Source: Helicobacter magdeburgensis
GTDB lineage: Bacteria > Campylobacterota > Campylobacteria > Campylobacterales > Helicobacteraceae
Length of the DNA: 64,000 nt
Assembly (NCBI RefSeq): GCF_000765825.2
Contig: NZ_JRPE02000003.1
Span: forward strand, 148,655-212,654
Reading direction: 5' to 3'
Both the position numbers and the translations under genes were made by a program. The notes beneath the pieces were generated by a model, which saw nothing but the letters and a program-made list of their open reading frames with translations, searched no databases and was not told the DNA's origin. Positions within the stretch are counted from its first letter, which is position 1. Each line of letters opens with the position of its first letter. Below, piece by piece: positions 26,582 through 35,321 of the stretch.

Positions 26582-27361
26582 ATGAGTTTTGAAAGTATTT
26601 TAGCCCATATGAATGAGCATCATCAAGGCGAACTTATTGCGCTATGTAAAAAATATGGCAATTCACAGGTTGAAGTGCAAAATGCCAAGCTTGTGGGTGT
26701 GGATTTTGTGGGGTTAGATATTGTGTATAACGAGAATCTGTCCTTGCGTGTGGAGTTTCCACAAAAGGCAGATGAAAAGAGCATTAAAGATTCTATTATC
26801 GCCTTGTGTCAGGCGGCTAAAGCCCCCGATGTCAGCGGTATAGCCGATGAGATAGAATCTTTTAAAAAAGAGTTTGGCTCAATTATCATCGCAAGTATTG
26901 ACAAGCAGGGCAATGCCATATCTTCATATTCTCCGCTTATACAGGTTGATGGGGCGTTGTATATCTACATTAGCGAAGTGGCAGAGCATTTTGAAAGCAT
27001 ATCGGCAAATCCTAGCAAAGTAGAGGTGATGTTTTTAGAAGATGAGAGCAAGGCAAAGTCTGTGATTTTGCGTAAGCGGCTTAAATATCGTGTCAATGCA
27101 GTGTTTATTGAGCGAGATTCTAGCGAGTTTGAAAAGGCACTGGATAGTTTAGAATCTGCTATGGGCGGAGCTGGGGGCATAAAGACCATACGCAAAATGA
27201 GTGATTTTCATCTTATCAGGCTAGAGCTTGGGCTTGGGCGGTTTGTCAAGGGCTTTGGTGCGGCGTATGATATTCTGCCAAATGGTGAGATTAAGCAAGT
27301 TGGCGGTAGTGGGAATCCACACGGAAATCCCCATAGCCCACACAATCCCCACAAAGCCTAA
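26582..27361 (+). CDS. hugZ: HugZ family heme oxygenase
   Basis: HugZ opens heme to biliverdin, CO and iron and lets Helicobacter use heme iron. The sequence follows H. pylori HugZ block by block: ILAHMNEHHQGEL, YIYISEVAEHFES, VMFLEDESKAKSVILRKRL, GGAGGIKTIRKM, RFVKGFGAAYDIL. In H. pylori the heme ligand is the His of the GNPH tail. Here the tail is lengthened to GNPHGNPHSPHNPHKA, giving His 247, 251, 254 and 257. The ATG follows AAAGGAG. An upstream Fur box and a structured leader point to iron control. Confidence 0.93.
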   Translation: MSFESILAHMNEHHQGELIALCKKYGNSQVEVQNAKLVGVDFVGLDIVYNENLSLRVEFPQKADEKSIKDSIIALCQAAKAPDVSGIADEIESFKKEFGSIIIASIDKQGNAISSYSPLIQVDGALYIYISEVAEHFESISANPSKVEVMFLEDESKAKSVILRKRLKYRVNAVFIERDSSEFEKALDSLESAMGGAGGIKTIRKMSDFHLIRLELGLGRFVKGFGAAYDILPNGEIKQVGGSGNPHGNPHSPHNPHKA

Positions 27362-27373
27362 GCATTTTTAGCT

Positions 27374-27411
27374 AAATATAGAATCTAGTCTTCCGCATAG
27401 ATTCTATATTT
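27374..27411. terminator. Long hairpin after hugZ containing AGAATCT/AGATTCT
   Basis: AAATATAGAATCTA (27374-27387) and TAGATTCTATATTT (27398-27411) are perfect 14-base complements with a 10-base loop, 13 bases after the hugZ stop. The AT-rich outer stem ends in TATATTT. It is a good terminator candidate and another inverted pair of the heptamer. Confidence 0.65.
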
Positions 27412-27465
27412 GCTTTACATCACAATTTATCGCTTCATAACTTTATACTTAGAATCTAAAGCTTT

Positions 27466-27471
27466 TATAAT
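27466..27471 (+). promoter_or_regulatory. -10 element upstream of the TM2 gene
   Basis: TATAAT followed by T-rich sequence, 122 bases before the TM2 ATG. If used, it gives a ~110-base leader containing the hairpin at 27554-27574. Confidence 0.35.
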
Positions 27472-27553
27472 TTTTCCCTTTATCCTTGTATCTCGCCATA
27501 TAAGCTAAAAATCCCCTTGCGTTTATTAGTAGTTTGTTTTTTTGTAGGGTTGC

Positions 27554-27574
27554 ATTCTGCATTGAGTGCAGAAT
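27554..27574 (+). promoter_or_regulatory. Hairpin in the leader of the TM2 gene
   Basis: ATTCTGCA and TGCAGAAT are perfect 8-base complements around a 5-base loop, ending 7 bases before the AAGGAG of the TM2 gene. No T run follows. It may affect translation or stability of that transcript. Confidence 0.3.
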
Positions 27575-27592
27575 ATTTCACAAGGAGTTGTT

Positions 27593-27850
27593 ATGGCAGA
27601 TGCAAAAGGTATCGCAGCAAATGAGGTTATCTACAAAGTAGGGAAAAAGAAATCACCTATACTTGGATTTTGGGGTATAGATAGATTCTATAAAGGCGAG
27701 CTAGGACTAGGTTTGCTTAAGCTTTTCACGCTTGGTGGGCTTGGGATTTGGTATGTTATTGATTGGTTTGCTGTGCCTATGGGGATTAGCTCAAATAATA
27801 AGCATATAGAATCACTTGAGCTTATGGCTGTGGCTACGGCTAATTCTTAA
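27593..27850 (+). CDS. Small TM2-like membrane protein
   Basis: An 85-residue protein with a compact hydrophobic region: GFWGIDRFYKGE, then LGLGLLKLFTLGGLGIWYVIDWF. The DRFY and GIWYVID signatures are those of TM2-domain proteins, which have two membrane helices joined by a short turn. The first helix is shorter than usual. ATG 27593 (MADAKGIAAN) follows AAGGAG and is preferred to a frame opening at 27566. Function of bacterial TM2 proteins is unknown. Confidence 0.8.
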   Translation: MADAKGIAANEVIYKVGKKKSPILGFWGIDRFYKGELGLGLLKLFTLGGLGIWYVIDWFAVPMGISSNNKHIESLELMAVATANS

Positions 27851-27865
27851 TCTACTCTTAGATGT

Positions 27866-27895
27866 CCCACTAGAAGCTCCCAGCTTCCTAGTGGG
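27866..27895. terminator. GC-rich hairpin after the TM2 gene
   Basis: CCCACTAGAAGCT and AGCTTCCTAGTGGG pair along 13 bases with one bulged G and a 3-base loop, 15 bases after the TM2 stop. No T run follows, so the terminator call rests on stem strength and position. Confidence 0.45.
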
Positions 27896-27974
27896 CGAAA
27901 AGCGGTGCTTGTGTAGCGATATTTGGCTTTATAAAAAGCCTTGAGATATAAAAGAATGGGGGAATACAATCAAT

Positions 27975-29667
27975 ATGAAAAGATTAGTGTTTTTACTAGG
28001 GCTGTGCGTATGTATGGTGTATGGCGATGAGTATTCTAAGCAAAAAGCGGAATTTATGAGTAAAAATTTTGAGAGTAAGCTTAAAGAGCTAGTAAAAGAG
28101 AGTGGGCTAAAAAGCGAGAGTGCAAAGCTTTTATATCAAGTGGCAATGGTTCCTGCCTTGTATGAGAGTGGGCTAAAGGGGAATGACGCAAATGGTGGCT
28201 GGGAAATATACACTATATCCTTAAATTATAAAGGTAGCAATGGCAGATATTACTTTTGGAATCAGTACAAGAGATTAGCCCAAAGGGTAAATGAAGTATG
28301 TGGAGCAAATATAGGCAGTGAAGCAAATGGTATTAATGAAAGCTACACTCCCGCCCAGCAAAAATGTATAAAGTCCCTGCTACCTTAGAGCTAGAGATGA
28401 ATAAAGACATTTTCAAATGGAACTTAGAGCAGATGAAAAATAAGGAAATTGAAGAGAATAATGAGCGGAAGGAAGGGTGCGATGTGGATTATACACCTAT
28501 ATACCAGCTTGCTGATACTTTGTGGAGTAAGCTTCAAAAAGAAGCAAAGCTCGGTGTATTTAAGGACTTTAATAAGCCCGGAATGGAGCATTTCTACAAA
28601 GGATTATCTTATCTATTGGTGGTAAAGGATTCTGAGTGTTATTGGAACGCTACATTTAATCGTTGTGATGAGCTTAAATCTATAAGCGATTTTTTTGAAT
28701 CGCGTGATAAGAAGCTAGAGCGTAACTTTTCATTCCTATATGATTCTGTGGAAGTCAATCAACAAAAGCTCCAAGCAAGGCTTGATTTGGCTTTTAAAGA
28801 ACGCGACGATATGCGACAAGCCAATGAATGCTATAAAGTCTTTCTTAGCACAAAGGAATACCAAGAGGCAAGAGCCATAGTCATACAAAAAAATGCAAGA
28901 GCCAAAGAGCTAGAGCATAGAATAAGTAGAGCAAAAGCATTAGAAGAATATATGTCTGAGAAGTTGGCTAATTATCTTAATAGAGCGTATGGCAGTATCT
29001 TTTGGAACAGATATGATGGAAAAAACGATCTTGCCTTTGATAAATGTATAGGGCTAAGTGATAAAACAAAAGATGATGAGAATGATGAGACACAAGATTC
29101 TAAAGAATCTCTGCTTAGTGGGCGATATGCTGAACTTTTTGATGAGAAATATTATGAAAACAAGTCAAATGATTGGTATAGCCCAAAAGTAAAGCCTGAG
29201 ATATATGAAAACGCCTTGTATAAAGAGCTTACTTGGTGTGCTATAAAAGATAGATACAATGATGTGAGTAAAGAAATATATGAATACAAAAGCGGATTAT
29301 ATAAGGCTGTGGGTATTGGTCGGTATAATGGAGTTCCTAATCTTTATGTTAAAGATACTGGAATAGATGCTACCGCAGGAAAGATTGAAACTGTTGCTGA
29401 GGAACTTTATGATAGAAAATGGAAAGCAATGGCTGAAAAATATCCCTATGTGGATTATGAAAGTGCTATTGAAAATCCTTGGTATAAAGATAAAGCAAAA
29501 AGAAAGTCTTTTGATGTGATGTTAAGAAAAACATCACATCAATACTTGAAAATCACAAAAAGGAGTATGAGCAATGTAAGAACAAAATGTTTGAAAGCGG
29601 TCAGCGAAAATGTAAGGAAAAGTTGAATGAGAAAACGCTCAAACAACTTCAAGCAAAACTTAAATAA
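27975..29667 (+). pseudogene. Secreted hypothetical protein gene broken by two frameshifts
   Basis: Three overlapping frames appear to be one gene. Frame one (27975-28388) starts with a clear signal peptide (MKRLVFLLGLCVCMVYGDEY). Frame two runs from 28364 to 29626 with no signal of its own. Frame three continues from about 29527 to 29667 as a charged Cys-containing helix (SILENHKKEYEQCKNKM, LKQLQAKLK) and ends just before the next gene's AAGGAG. Both shifts are -1 and both coincide with an A5 run (28360-28364 and 29527-29531) where one more A restores the frame. The joined product would be ~565 residues, hydrophilic, with scattered cysteines and a coiled-coil-like middle. I do not recognise the family. 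It may be a pseudogene, a slipped allele, or an assembly error. Confidence 0.6.
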
Positions 29668-29677
29668 GGAGTGAAAA

Positions 29678-30205
29678 ATGGATATGCAAAAGTTGGTTAA
29701 ACAATATGTCAAAATAGTGAGTGATACGCACTTTGAAAGTGGTGTTAATATCATTAAGGAGCGGTTAAACATCAGCGAGGATGAGGCTACAAACTTTTCT
29801 AAAAGCTATGAGTTGGCTGAAATAAAAGCGATTAGAGATAGATTCAATAATAAAAAGAATGACGCAAAAGAAAGCTTTAAATTCAAAGATTTTGAAGAGT
29901 TTTATTATTGGTTTAAAGCTCAAAATGACAAATGCTACTATTGCGGAAGCGCACAAGATATGCTAAATGGCGTGTTTGATAGCAAAAAAATAGAATCTAA
30001 AAAACCTTCCTTCACAGCCACGCTTCAAATTGACAAAAAAGACCCAGATAATGGCTATAAGGCTGATAATTGCGTGTTGGCGTGTGTGCTGTGCAACAAT
30101 GCCAAGAGTGATATGATAAATGCGGAGAACTTTAAAAAATATTTTGGTGAGGCGATAGGGAAGTTTGTCGCTGATTTATATAAGGGTGTCATCACAAATA
30201 AATAA
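29678..30205 (+). CDS. HNH endonuclease domain protein
   Basis: A 175-residue protein with a helical N-terminal half and a C-terminal HNH-type zinc domain. The first Cys pair is CYYC (residues ~87-90), the metal and catalytic region is LQIDKKDPDNGY followed by NCVLACVLCNNAKSD, which supplies the second Cys pair. This pattern is typical of small stand-alone HNH proteins in phage, restriction and mobile contexts. It starts 10 bases after the broken secreted-protein gene behind AAGGAG, so the two probably formed one operon. Target unknown. Confidence 0.82.
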   Translation: MDMQKLVKQYVKIVSDTHFESGVNIIKERLNISEDEATNFSKSYELAEIKAIRDRFNNKKNDAKESFKFKDFEEFYYWFKAQNDKCYYCGSAQDMLNGVFDSKKIESKKPSFTATLQIDKKDPDNGYKADNCVLACVLCNNAKSDMINAENFKKYFGEAIGKFVADLYKGVITNK

Positions 30206-30236
30206 GATTCTAGAATCTCTACAAAAAGTAGATTCT
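30205..30236. repeat. Three AGATTCT/AGAATCT copies in 32 bases after the HNH gene
   Basis: AGATTCT 30205-30211, AGAATCT 30212-30218 and AGATTCT 30230-30236. The second and third can fold as a hairpin (AGAATCTCTAC, 5-A loop, GTAGATTCT) right after the HNH stop, a possible terminator. Confidence 0.7.
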
Positions 30237-30279
30237 GCTATAATTCTGGGCTTTTAGTAATTTACCTTAAGGTTTGTCT

Positions 30280-31563
30280 ATGCCCCCATTTTTATCGCCT
30301 TTATCACTTCGCTTGAGAGAAAAGATTTTGCCTTTGGCAGATTCTAAGAATCTGCTTGGTTTTTCTGGTGGGGTGGATTCTACGGCGTTATTTTTTTTGC
30401 TTGTGGAATATGAAATTCCCTTTGATATGGCTATTGTGCATTATCACACACGCAAACAAGCCGATGATGAGCTATCTCACGCACAGCATTTAGCTAAACT
30501 CTATAATAAACACTGCTTTATCTCTCACGCACCGCAATTTTCACAAAACTTTGAATCTCAAGCAAGGGCGTTTAGATTTTCCTTTTTTGATGAGATTATG
30601 CAATCGTATGGCTATGGGGCGTTGATTTTAGCTCATCAGCTTAATGATCGCTTTGAATGGTTGCTTATGCAGCTTACGCGTGGGGCTGGGCTGGAAAATC
30701 TGCTGGGTTTTGAATCCACTCGCAAGGGCTATGCTATCGCACGACCTTTAGAATCTATAAGCAAAGATGAGATTTATGCCTACTGCAAGGAGAAAGGACT
30801 AAAGTATTTTGAAGATTCTAGCAATATGGATTTAGGTTTTAAACGCAATGCTTTTCGTGCGAGATTTGCTAATGAGCTGACAAGGGAGTATGGCAGGGGG
30901 ATTGCTAAAAGTCTAGAATATCTTAAGCAGGACAAACAACGCCTAAATACGCCAAGTGTAAAAAGGCTAAGGCTAGAGTGTTTAGCAAGGCTTACGCAAG
31001 ATTCTAAGGATTGCATATGTAGTCAGGGCGGAGTGATTTTTAAACTAGAATCTACTTTGTGGCGGAAAAAAGAGTGTGAAGGGGAGTGTGAAAATGTGGG
31101 GGAAAAAATGTGGGGGAATGATGTTGAAAATGGCGGGGAAAATGACACGACAAGCAAGGAGATAGAGCAAAATAGGCTTTTGCAAGGCTGCGATAAGATA
31201 GCAAAGCTTTGCGGCTATGTGCTAAGTTTTGCTCAACGCAAAGAGATTGTGAAGAGTGGATTTTGCTGCAAGATTCATTATTTGATGGTTACACATAGTG
31301 AATCTGCTCTCTTTGTGGCAGTGGATATATTTGATATGTATCAAAATGTAACGATTCCACCGATGACAAGGGATTTTAAAACTTTTTGTCAAAAATCAAA
31401 AATTCCACCAAGGCTTAGAAAACTGCTCTTTGCGGAGCTTTGCCTATTAGAATCTCATCAAAAAGCAGATGATGAAAAAAATCTTAATCTATCAAAAAAC
31501 AAAGAAAAACAAGCCGATTTTAAGCAATTTATGAAAAAAATCAGCCACTTTTTTGCCATTTGA
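30280..31563 (+). CDS. tilS: tRNA(Ile)-lysidine synthase
   Basis: TilS converts C34 of tRNA-Ile(CAU) to lysidine so that it reads AUA. The PP-loop is LLGFSGGVDSTALF near residue 27; AIVHYHTRK and LAHQLNDRFEWLLMQL are further synthetase blocks. The C-terminal half is divergent, with a low-complexity Glu/Asn segment around residue 275. ATG 30280 is chosen because TAAGG lies 7 bases upstream; a TTG at 30274 is in frame. A T8 run lies inside the gene at 30391-30398. Confidence 0.93.
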   Translation: MPPFLSPLSLRLREKILPLADSKNLLGFSGGVDSTALFFLLVEYEIPFDMAIVHYHTRKQADDELSHAQHLAKLYNKHCFISHAPQFSQNFESQARAFRFSFFDEIMQSYGYGALILAHQLNDRFEWLLMQLTRGAGLENLLGFESTRKGYAIARPLESISKDEIYAYCKEKGLKYFEDSSNMDLGFKRNAFRARFANELTREYGRGIAKSLEYLKQDKQRLNTPSVKRLRLECLARLTQDSKDCICSQGGVIFKLESTLWRKKECEGECENVGEKMWGNDVENGGENDTTSKEIEQNRLLQGCDKIAKLCGYVLSFAQRKEIVKSGFCCKIHYLMVTHSESALFVAVDIFDMYQNVTIPPMTRDFKTFCQKSKIPPRLRKLLFAELCLLESHQKADDEKNLNLSKNKEKQADFKQFMKKISHFFAI

Positions 31564-31602
31564 AAGCGTTTTGTTATTTTTGTATTAACTTTTTAAGGTA
31601 GC

Positions 31603-31608
31603 TATAAC
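31603..31608 (+). promoter_or_regulatory. -10-like element upstream of ccoN
   Basis: TATAAC about 56 bases before the ccoN ATG; TAGAAT at 31620-31625 is a second candidate. Either could drive the cbb3 oxidase operon. Confidence 0.3.
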
Positions 31609-31663
31609 TTCAAAGGCATTAGAATAAACCTCGTATTTTTCAAAACACGAACAAGGAGATTGT

Positions 31664-33127
31664 ATGCAGACAAATACGCTCGAGTATGATTACTCAATTG
31701 CTAAGTTATTTGTTTTTTCTGCGATGGCATTTGGCTTTGTGGGACTACTCATTGGGGTAGTTATCGCATTTCAAATGGCATTCCCAGATTTAAACTATCT
31801 AGCTTCGGAATACGGGACTTTTGGGCGACTTAGACCGCTTCATACTAATGGTATTATCTTTGGTTTTACTCTTAGTGGGATTTGGGCTTCGTGGTATTAT
31901 TTAGGACAAAGAGTGTTAAAGATTACTTACAAAGAGCATCCGTTTTTGCGTGCGGTTGGTTTAGCACATTTTTGGATTTATATCGTGCTTATGGCACTTG
32001 CTGTTATCTCGCTTTTTGCTGGTTTAACACAATCAAAAGAATACTCCGAGCTTATTTGGCCTCTTGATATTGCCGTGGTTGTTGTGTGGGTATTGTGGGG
32101 AGTTAGCCTTTTTGGAAGTATGGGCGTAAGGCGTGAGCAGACAATTTATATCTCATTGTGGTATTTTATCGCTACATTTGTGGGAATCTCTGCGCTTTAT
32201 ATTTTCAACAATCTTGCTGTTCCTACTTATTTTGTCGCAGGTGTAGGAAGTGTCTTGCATTCAATTTCATTCTATGCAGGGACAAATGATGCGATGGTGC
32301 AATGGTGGTGGGGGCATAATGCCGTTGCATTCGTCTTTACTTCAGGTATCATCGGGTTAATCTATTACTTCCTTCCTAAAGAATCTGGACAGCCTATTTT
32401 TTCTTATAAGCTTACGCTCTTCTCATTCTGGGGACTTATGTTTATTTATATTTGGGCGGGTGGGCATCACCTTATTTACTCAACTACGCCTGATTGGATT
32501 CAGACTTTAGGGTCTGTTTTCTCTGTTATTCTTATTTTACCTTCTTGGGGGACGGCGATTAATATGCTTCTTACAATGCGAGGACAATGGCATCAAATCA
32601 AAGAATCACCAATGATTAAATTCTTAATCCTTGCTTCTACTTGGTATATGCTCACCACACTAGAAGGACCGATTCAGTCTATCCGCTCGGTAAATGGCTT
32701 GGCACACTTCACAGATTGGATTATTGGGCACGTTCACGATGCGGCTCTTGGCTGGGTTGGCTTTATGGTGATTGCTGCGTGCTTCCATATGGTGCCTAGA
32801 ATCTTTAAGCGTGAGATTTACTCTAAAAAGCTTATGGACGTGCAATTCTGGATTATGACAACAGGAATTATCTTGTATTTCTCAAGTATGTGGATTGCAG
32901 GTATCACACAAGGTATGATGTGGAGAGATGTAGATGAGAATGGAAGTCTTGTGTATAGCTTTATTGACACGGTTACTGCACTATTCCCTTACTATCTTAT
33001 CCGTGCGATTGGTGGCTTGATGTATTTGGCAGGATTCATTATGTTTATTTACAACATTATGATGACAATCTCATCAGGTAGAGTGCTTGACAAAGAGCCA
33101 CAAAATGCCACACCAATGGCAGCATAA
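31664..33127 (+). CDS. ccoN: cbb3-type cytochrome c oxidase subunit I
   Basis: The catalytic subunit of the high-affinity terminal oxidase used in microaerobic respiration. It has 12 or more membrane helices and the heme/copper ligands in LHTNGIIFGFT, WWWGHNAVAF, GGHHLIYSTTPDW and DWIIGHVHDAALGW. Length 487 aa is typical. The ATG follows AAGGAGAT. It opens the ccoNOQP operon and is followed by ccoO after 11 bases. Confidence 0.98.
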   Translation: MQTNTLEYDYSIAKLFVFSAMAFGFVGLLIGVVIAFQMAFPDLNYLASEYGTFGRLRPLHTNGIIFGFTLSGIWASWYYLGQRVLKITYKEHPFLRAVGLAHFWIYIVLMALAVISLFAGLTQSKEYSELIWPLDIAVVVVWVLWGVSLFGSMGVRREQTIYISLWYFIATFVGISALYIFNNLAVPTYFVAGVGSVLHSISFYAGTNDAMVQWWWGHNAVAFVFTSGIIGLIYYFLPKESGQPIFSYKLTLFSFWGLMFIYIWAGGHHLIYSTTPDWIQTLGSVFSVILILPSWGTAINMLLTMRGQWHQIKESPMIKFLILASTWYMLTTLEGPIQSIRSVNGLAHFTDWIIGHVHDAALGWVGFMVIAACFHMVPRIFKREIYSKKLMDVQFWIMTTGIILYFSSMWIAGITQGMMWRDVDENGSLVYSFIDTVTALFPYYLIRAIGGLMYLAGFIMFIYNIMMTISSGRVLDKEPQNATPMAA

Positions 33128-33138
33128 AGGAGTGAAAG

Positions 33139-33879
33139 ATGTTTAGTTTTTTAGAAAAAAATCCATTCTTTTTCACGGTTGCGTTTTTATTAGTGTTTTC
33201 TATTGCTGGGCTTGTTGAGATTCTGCCCGGCTTTGCTAAAAAGGCTCAACCTATTGAGGGGTTAAAGCCTTATTCATTGCTTGAAACAGCGGGACGACAA
33301 GTGTATATTGCTGAAGGTTGCTATAACTGCCACTCGCAGCTTATCCGCCCATTCAAAGCAGAGACAGACAGATATGGTGCATATAGCTTAAGTGGGGAGT
33401 ATGCTTATGATAGACCTTTCTTGTGGGGTTCAAAACGCACGGGACCAGATTTGCATAGGGTTGGTGATAGCCGTAATGCGGCGGATTGGCACGATGGGCA
33501 TATGAGAGATCCAAAATCGCGTGTGCCCGGCTCCATTATGCCAGCGTATGAACATCTTTTTACAAAAAATGCTGATTTTGAAACCGCATTTGCTGAAGCC
33601 TATACACAAAAGGTTGTATTTGGTGTGCCTTATGATGTTGAAGGTGGCGTGCAAATCGGTACTGAAGGCTATCAAAAAGGCAATGCAGAATCTTTGGCAA
33701 AGGCAAAAGAAATCTTTATGCAAGAGGCAAAAGCAGTTGTTGATGATATGATAAGCCAAGATGTGAAAGATGCATTTGAAAAGGGCGAAGTCAAGCAGAT
33801 TGTAGCGCTTATTGCTTATATGAATAGTCTTGGGCAGTCTCGCCGAGCAGCGACACAGGTATCACAGGCAGGGCAATAA
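33139..33879 (+). CDS. ccoO: cbb3-type cytochrome c oxidase subunit II (mono-heme)
   Basis: A 246-residue membrane-anchored c-type cytochrome. One N-terminal helix (FFFTVAFLLVFSIAGLV) is followed by a single heme site CYNCHSQLIRPF. MPAYEHLF provides the expected distal Met region. It passes electrons to CcoN. The stop overlaps the ccoQ start by one base. Confidence 0.97.
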   Translation: MFSFLEKNPFFFTVAFLLVFSIAGLVEILPGFAKKAQPIEGLKPYSLLETAGRQVYIAEGCYNCHSQLIRPFKAETDRYGAYSLSGEYAYDRPFLWGSKRTGPDLHRVGDSRNAADWHDGHMRDPKSRVPGSIMPAYEHLFTKNADFETAFAEAYTQKVVFGVPYDVEGGVQIGTEGYQKGNAESLAKAKEIFMQEAKAVVDDMISQDVKDAFEKGEVKQIVALIAYMNSLGQSRRAATQVSQAGQ

Positions 33880-34109
33880 TGATACCAGAGGCTCTTATGC
33901 ATTTCATCATTATGTATCAAAAGGAGATTTATCTCATCGTTACACTTTTGCTTGTGGCGTTTTTGTATGGATATGTGTATCACCTATATTCTTCACAACG
34001 CAAGGGTATAAAAGACTATGAGAAGTATGCCAATCTCGCATTGAAAGATAACCTTGATGATGAGCTTGTTGAGCCAAGGGAAGTTATCCATAAACAACAA
34101 AATCAATAA
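33879..34109 (+). CDS. ccoQ: cbb3-type oxidase subunit CcoQ
   Basis: A 76-residue single-helix protein (YLIVTLLLVAFLYGYVYHLY) with a charged C-terminus, in the position of CcoQ between ccoO and ccoP. It is longer than many CcoQ proteins but similar to the Helicobacter form. CcoQ stabilises the complex. Confidence 0.9.
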   Translation: MIPEALMHFIIMYQKEIYLIVTLLLVAFLYGYVYHLYSSQRKGIKDYEKYANLALKDNLDDELVEPREVIHKQQNQ

Positions 34110-34121
34110 AGGGGAAAGCAA

Positions 34122-34991
34122 ATGAATTGGTCAGATAATATAACGACACTTGGGCTATTAGGTGCTTTTGTTATCTTGATACTCACTATTTTTGTAATGG
34201 GTGTGTATCTCAAAAAAATCAAAGATAGCAAAGCTGATGGCGAACTCACACACGAGAGCTGGGACGGCATAGGGGAGCAGACAAATAACCTTCCTATTGG
34301 TTGGGCGGCTTGCTTTTTGGGTGTGATTATTTGGGGCTTTTGGTATTTATTCTTAGGATATCCACTCAATGCATATTCACAAATTGGCGAATATAACCAA
34401 GAAGTGCAAAGCTACAATCAAAAGTATGCAGCCACTTGGGATAAGCTTGATGAAGATGGACTTACAAAAATGGGACAAGGCATATTCTTGGTGCAATGCT
34501 CTCAATGCCACGGCGTTACCGCTGAAGGTATGAATGGTAAGGCAAAAGATCTTACAAAATGGGGCAAGGAAGAGGGCATTATTGAAGTGATTAAAGATGG
34601 AAGCAAGGGCTTAGAGTATATGGCGGGTGAAATGGTGCCTGTTGAGCTAAGTGATGAAGAAGCAAAAGCGGTAGCAGCTTACATTATGCAAGATATATCA
34701 AGCGTGAAAAGCACAAAATATCCGCTTGAAGTGGCTAAGGGTAAGGAAGTCTTTGCAATGCAATGTGCGGCTTGCCACGGCGATGAGGGCAAAGGCAATG
34801 GCGGTGGCGTTGATGGCTTTGCTCCAGATTTAAGCAAATATGGCACGACAGAGTTTTTAACAGAAGTGTTGCAAAAAGGCAAAAAAGGAATGATTGGTGT
34901 AATGCCTTCATTTAATTATGCAAACTTTGCGACAAGCCAAAAAGAAGCATTGAATGTGTTTATCCGTTCTTTGGAATCTCAAGCAGACTAA
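34122..34991 (+). CDS. ccoP: cbb3-type cytochrome c oxidase subunit III (di-heme)
   Basis: A 289-residue di-heme cytochrome c. Two N-terminal membrane helices (residues ~8-28 and ~58-78) precede two heme c sites, CSQCH near residue 127 and CAACH near 211, each followed by a downstream Met ligand region. It accepts electrons from soluble cytochrome c. The ATG follows AAAGGGGAAAG. Confidence 0.97.
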   Translation: MNWSDNITTLGLLGAFVILILTIFVMGVYLKKIKDSKADGELTHESWDGIGEQTNNLPIGWAACFLGVIIWGFWYLFLGYPLNAYSQIGEYNQEVQSYNQKYAATWDKLDEDGLTKMGQGIFLVQCSQCHGVTAEGMNGKAKDLTKWGKEEGIIEVIKDGSKGLEYMAGEMVPVELSDEEAKAVAAYIMQDISSVKSTKYPLEVAKGKEVFAMQCAACHGDEGKGNGGGVDGFAPDLSKYGTTEFLTEVLQKGKKGMIGVMPSFNYANFATSQKEALNVFIRSLESQAD

Positions 34992-35001
34992 GGAGTAGCG
35001 T

Positions 35002-35202
35002 ATGAATGGTTTATTTGGTATTAATGGTTTGACAGGATATTTTGTTGCCGTTGTGCTTTTGCTAAGTGTAGTTGGTGTGCTTGGCACTTGTGCTATCCTT
35101 ACACAAAAAGAAGTAGCGACAAGTTATTATAAGATTGAAGATGCAAGTGCGATTAAGCAAATCAGCACGGATAATGCTAGACACCACACAACCGCACAAT
35201 AA
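35002..35202 (+). CDS. DUF4006 family protein of the cbb3 oxidase cluster
   Basis: A 66-residue protein with one membrane helix (TGYFVAVVLLLSVVGVLGTC), starting NGLFGINGLTGY. This short family is found after ccoP in epsilonproteobacteria. Its conserved place suggests a role in assembly or stability of the oxidase, but no function is established. The start follows AAGGAG. Confidence 0.88.
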   Translation: MNGLFGINGLTGYFVAVVLLLSVVGVLGTCAILTQKEVATSYYKIEDASAIKQISTDNARHHTTAQ

Positions 35203-35212
35203 GGAGAATCTA

Positions 35213-35320
35213 ATGAAACTCACACCGATTGAAAAGCTCCTTGGAGCATTGCTTATAATCACCATTGTTATGACAATCGTCATTCCTTTTATCCCTAATT
35301 TATTCCTGCATTTGGTTTAA
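35213..35320 (+). CDS. 35-residue membrane peptide in the cbb3 oxidase cluster
   Basis: ATG 35213 behind AAGGAG encodes MKLTPIEKLLGALL and a hydrophobic remainder ending IPNLFLHLV, i.e. one membrane helix. It sits 10 bases after the DUF4006 gene and 1 base before the next gene, so it is clearly in the operon. Such minisubunits are common in terminal oxidases. Function unknown. Confidence 0.75.
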   Translation: MKLTPIEKLLGALLIITIVMTIVIPFIPNLFLHLV

Positions 35321-35321
35321 A

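Noticed and set aside
28340..28390. Programmed -1 ribosomal frameshift at the first junction of the broken gene
   Set aside because: The A5 run does not provide a standard X-XXY-YYZ slippery site and no strong downstream structure is apparent; a second shift further on also argues for mutation or assembly error.
30391..30398. T8 run in tilS as a phase-variation switch
   Set aside because: T8/A8 runs are common in this AT-rich DNA (also in purM and lptA) and tilS is expected to be essential.
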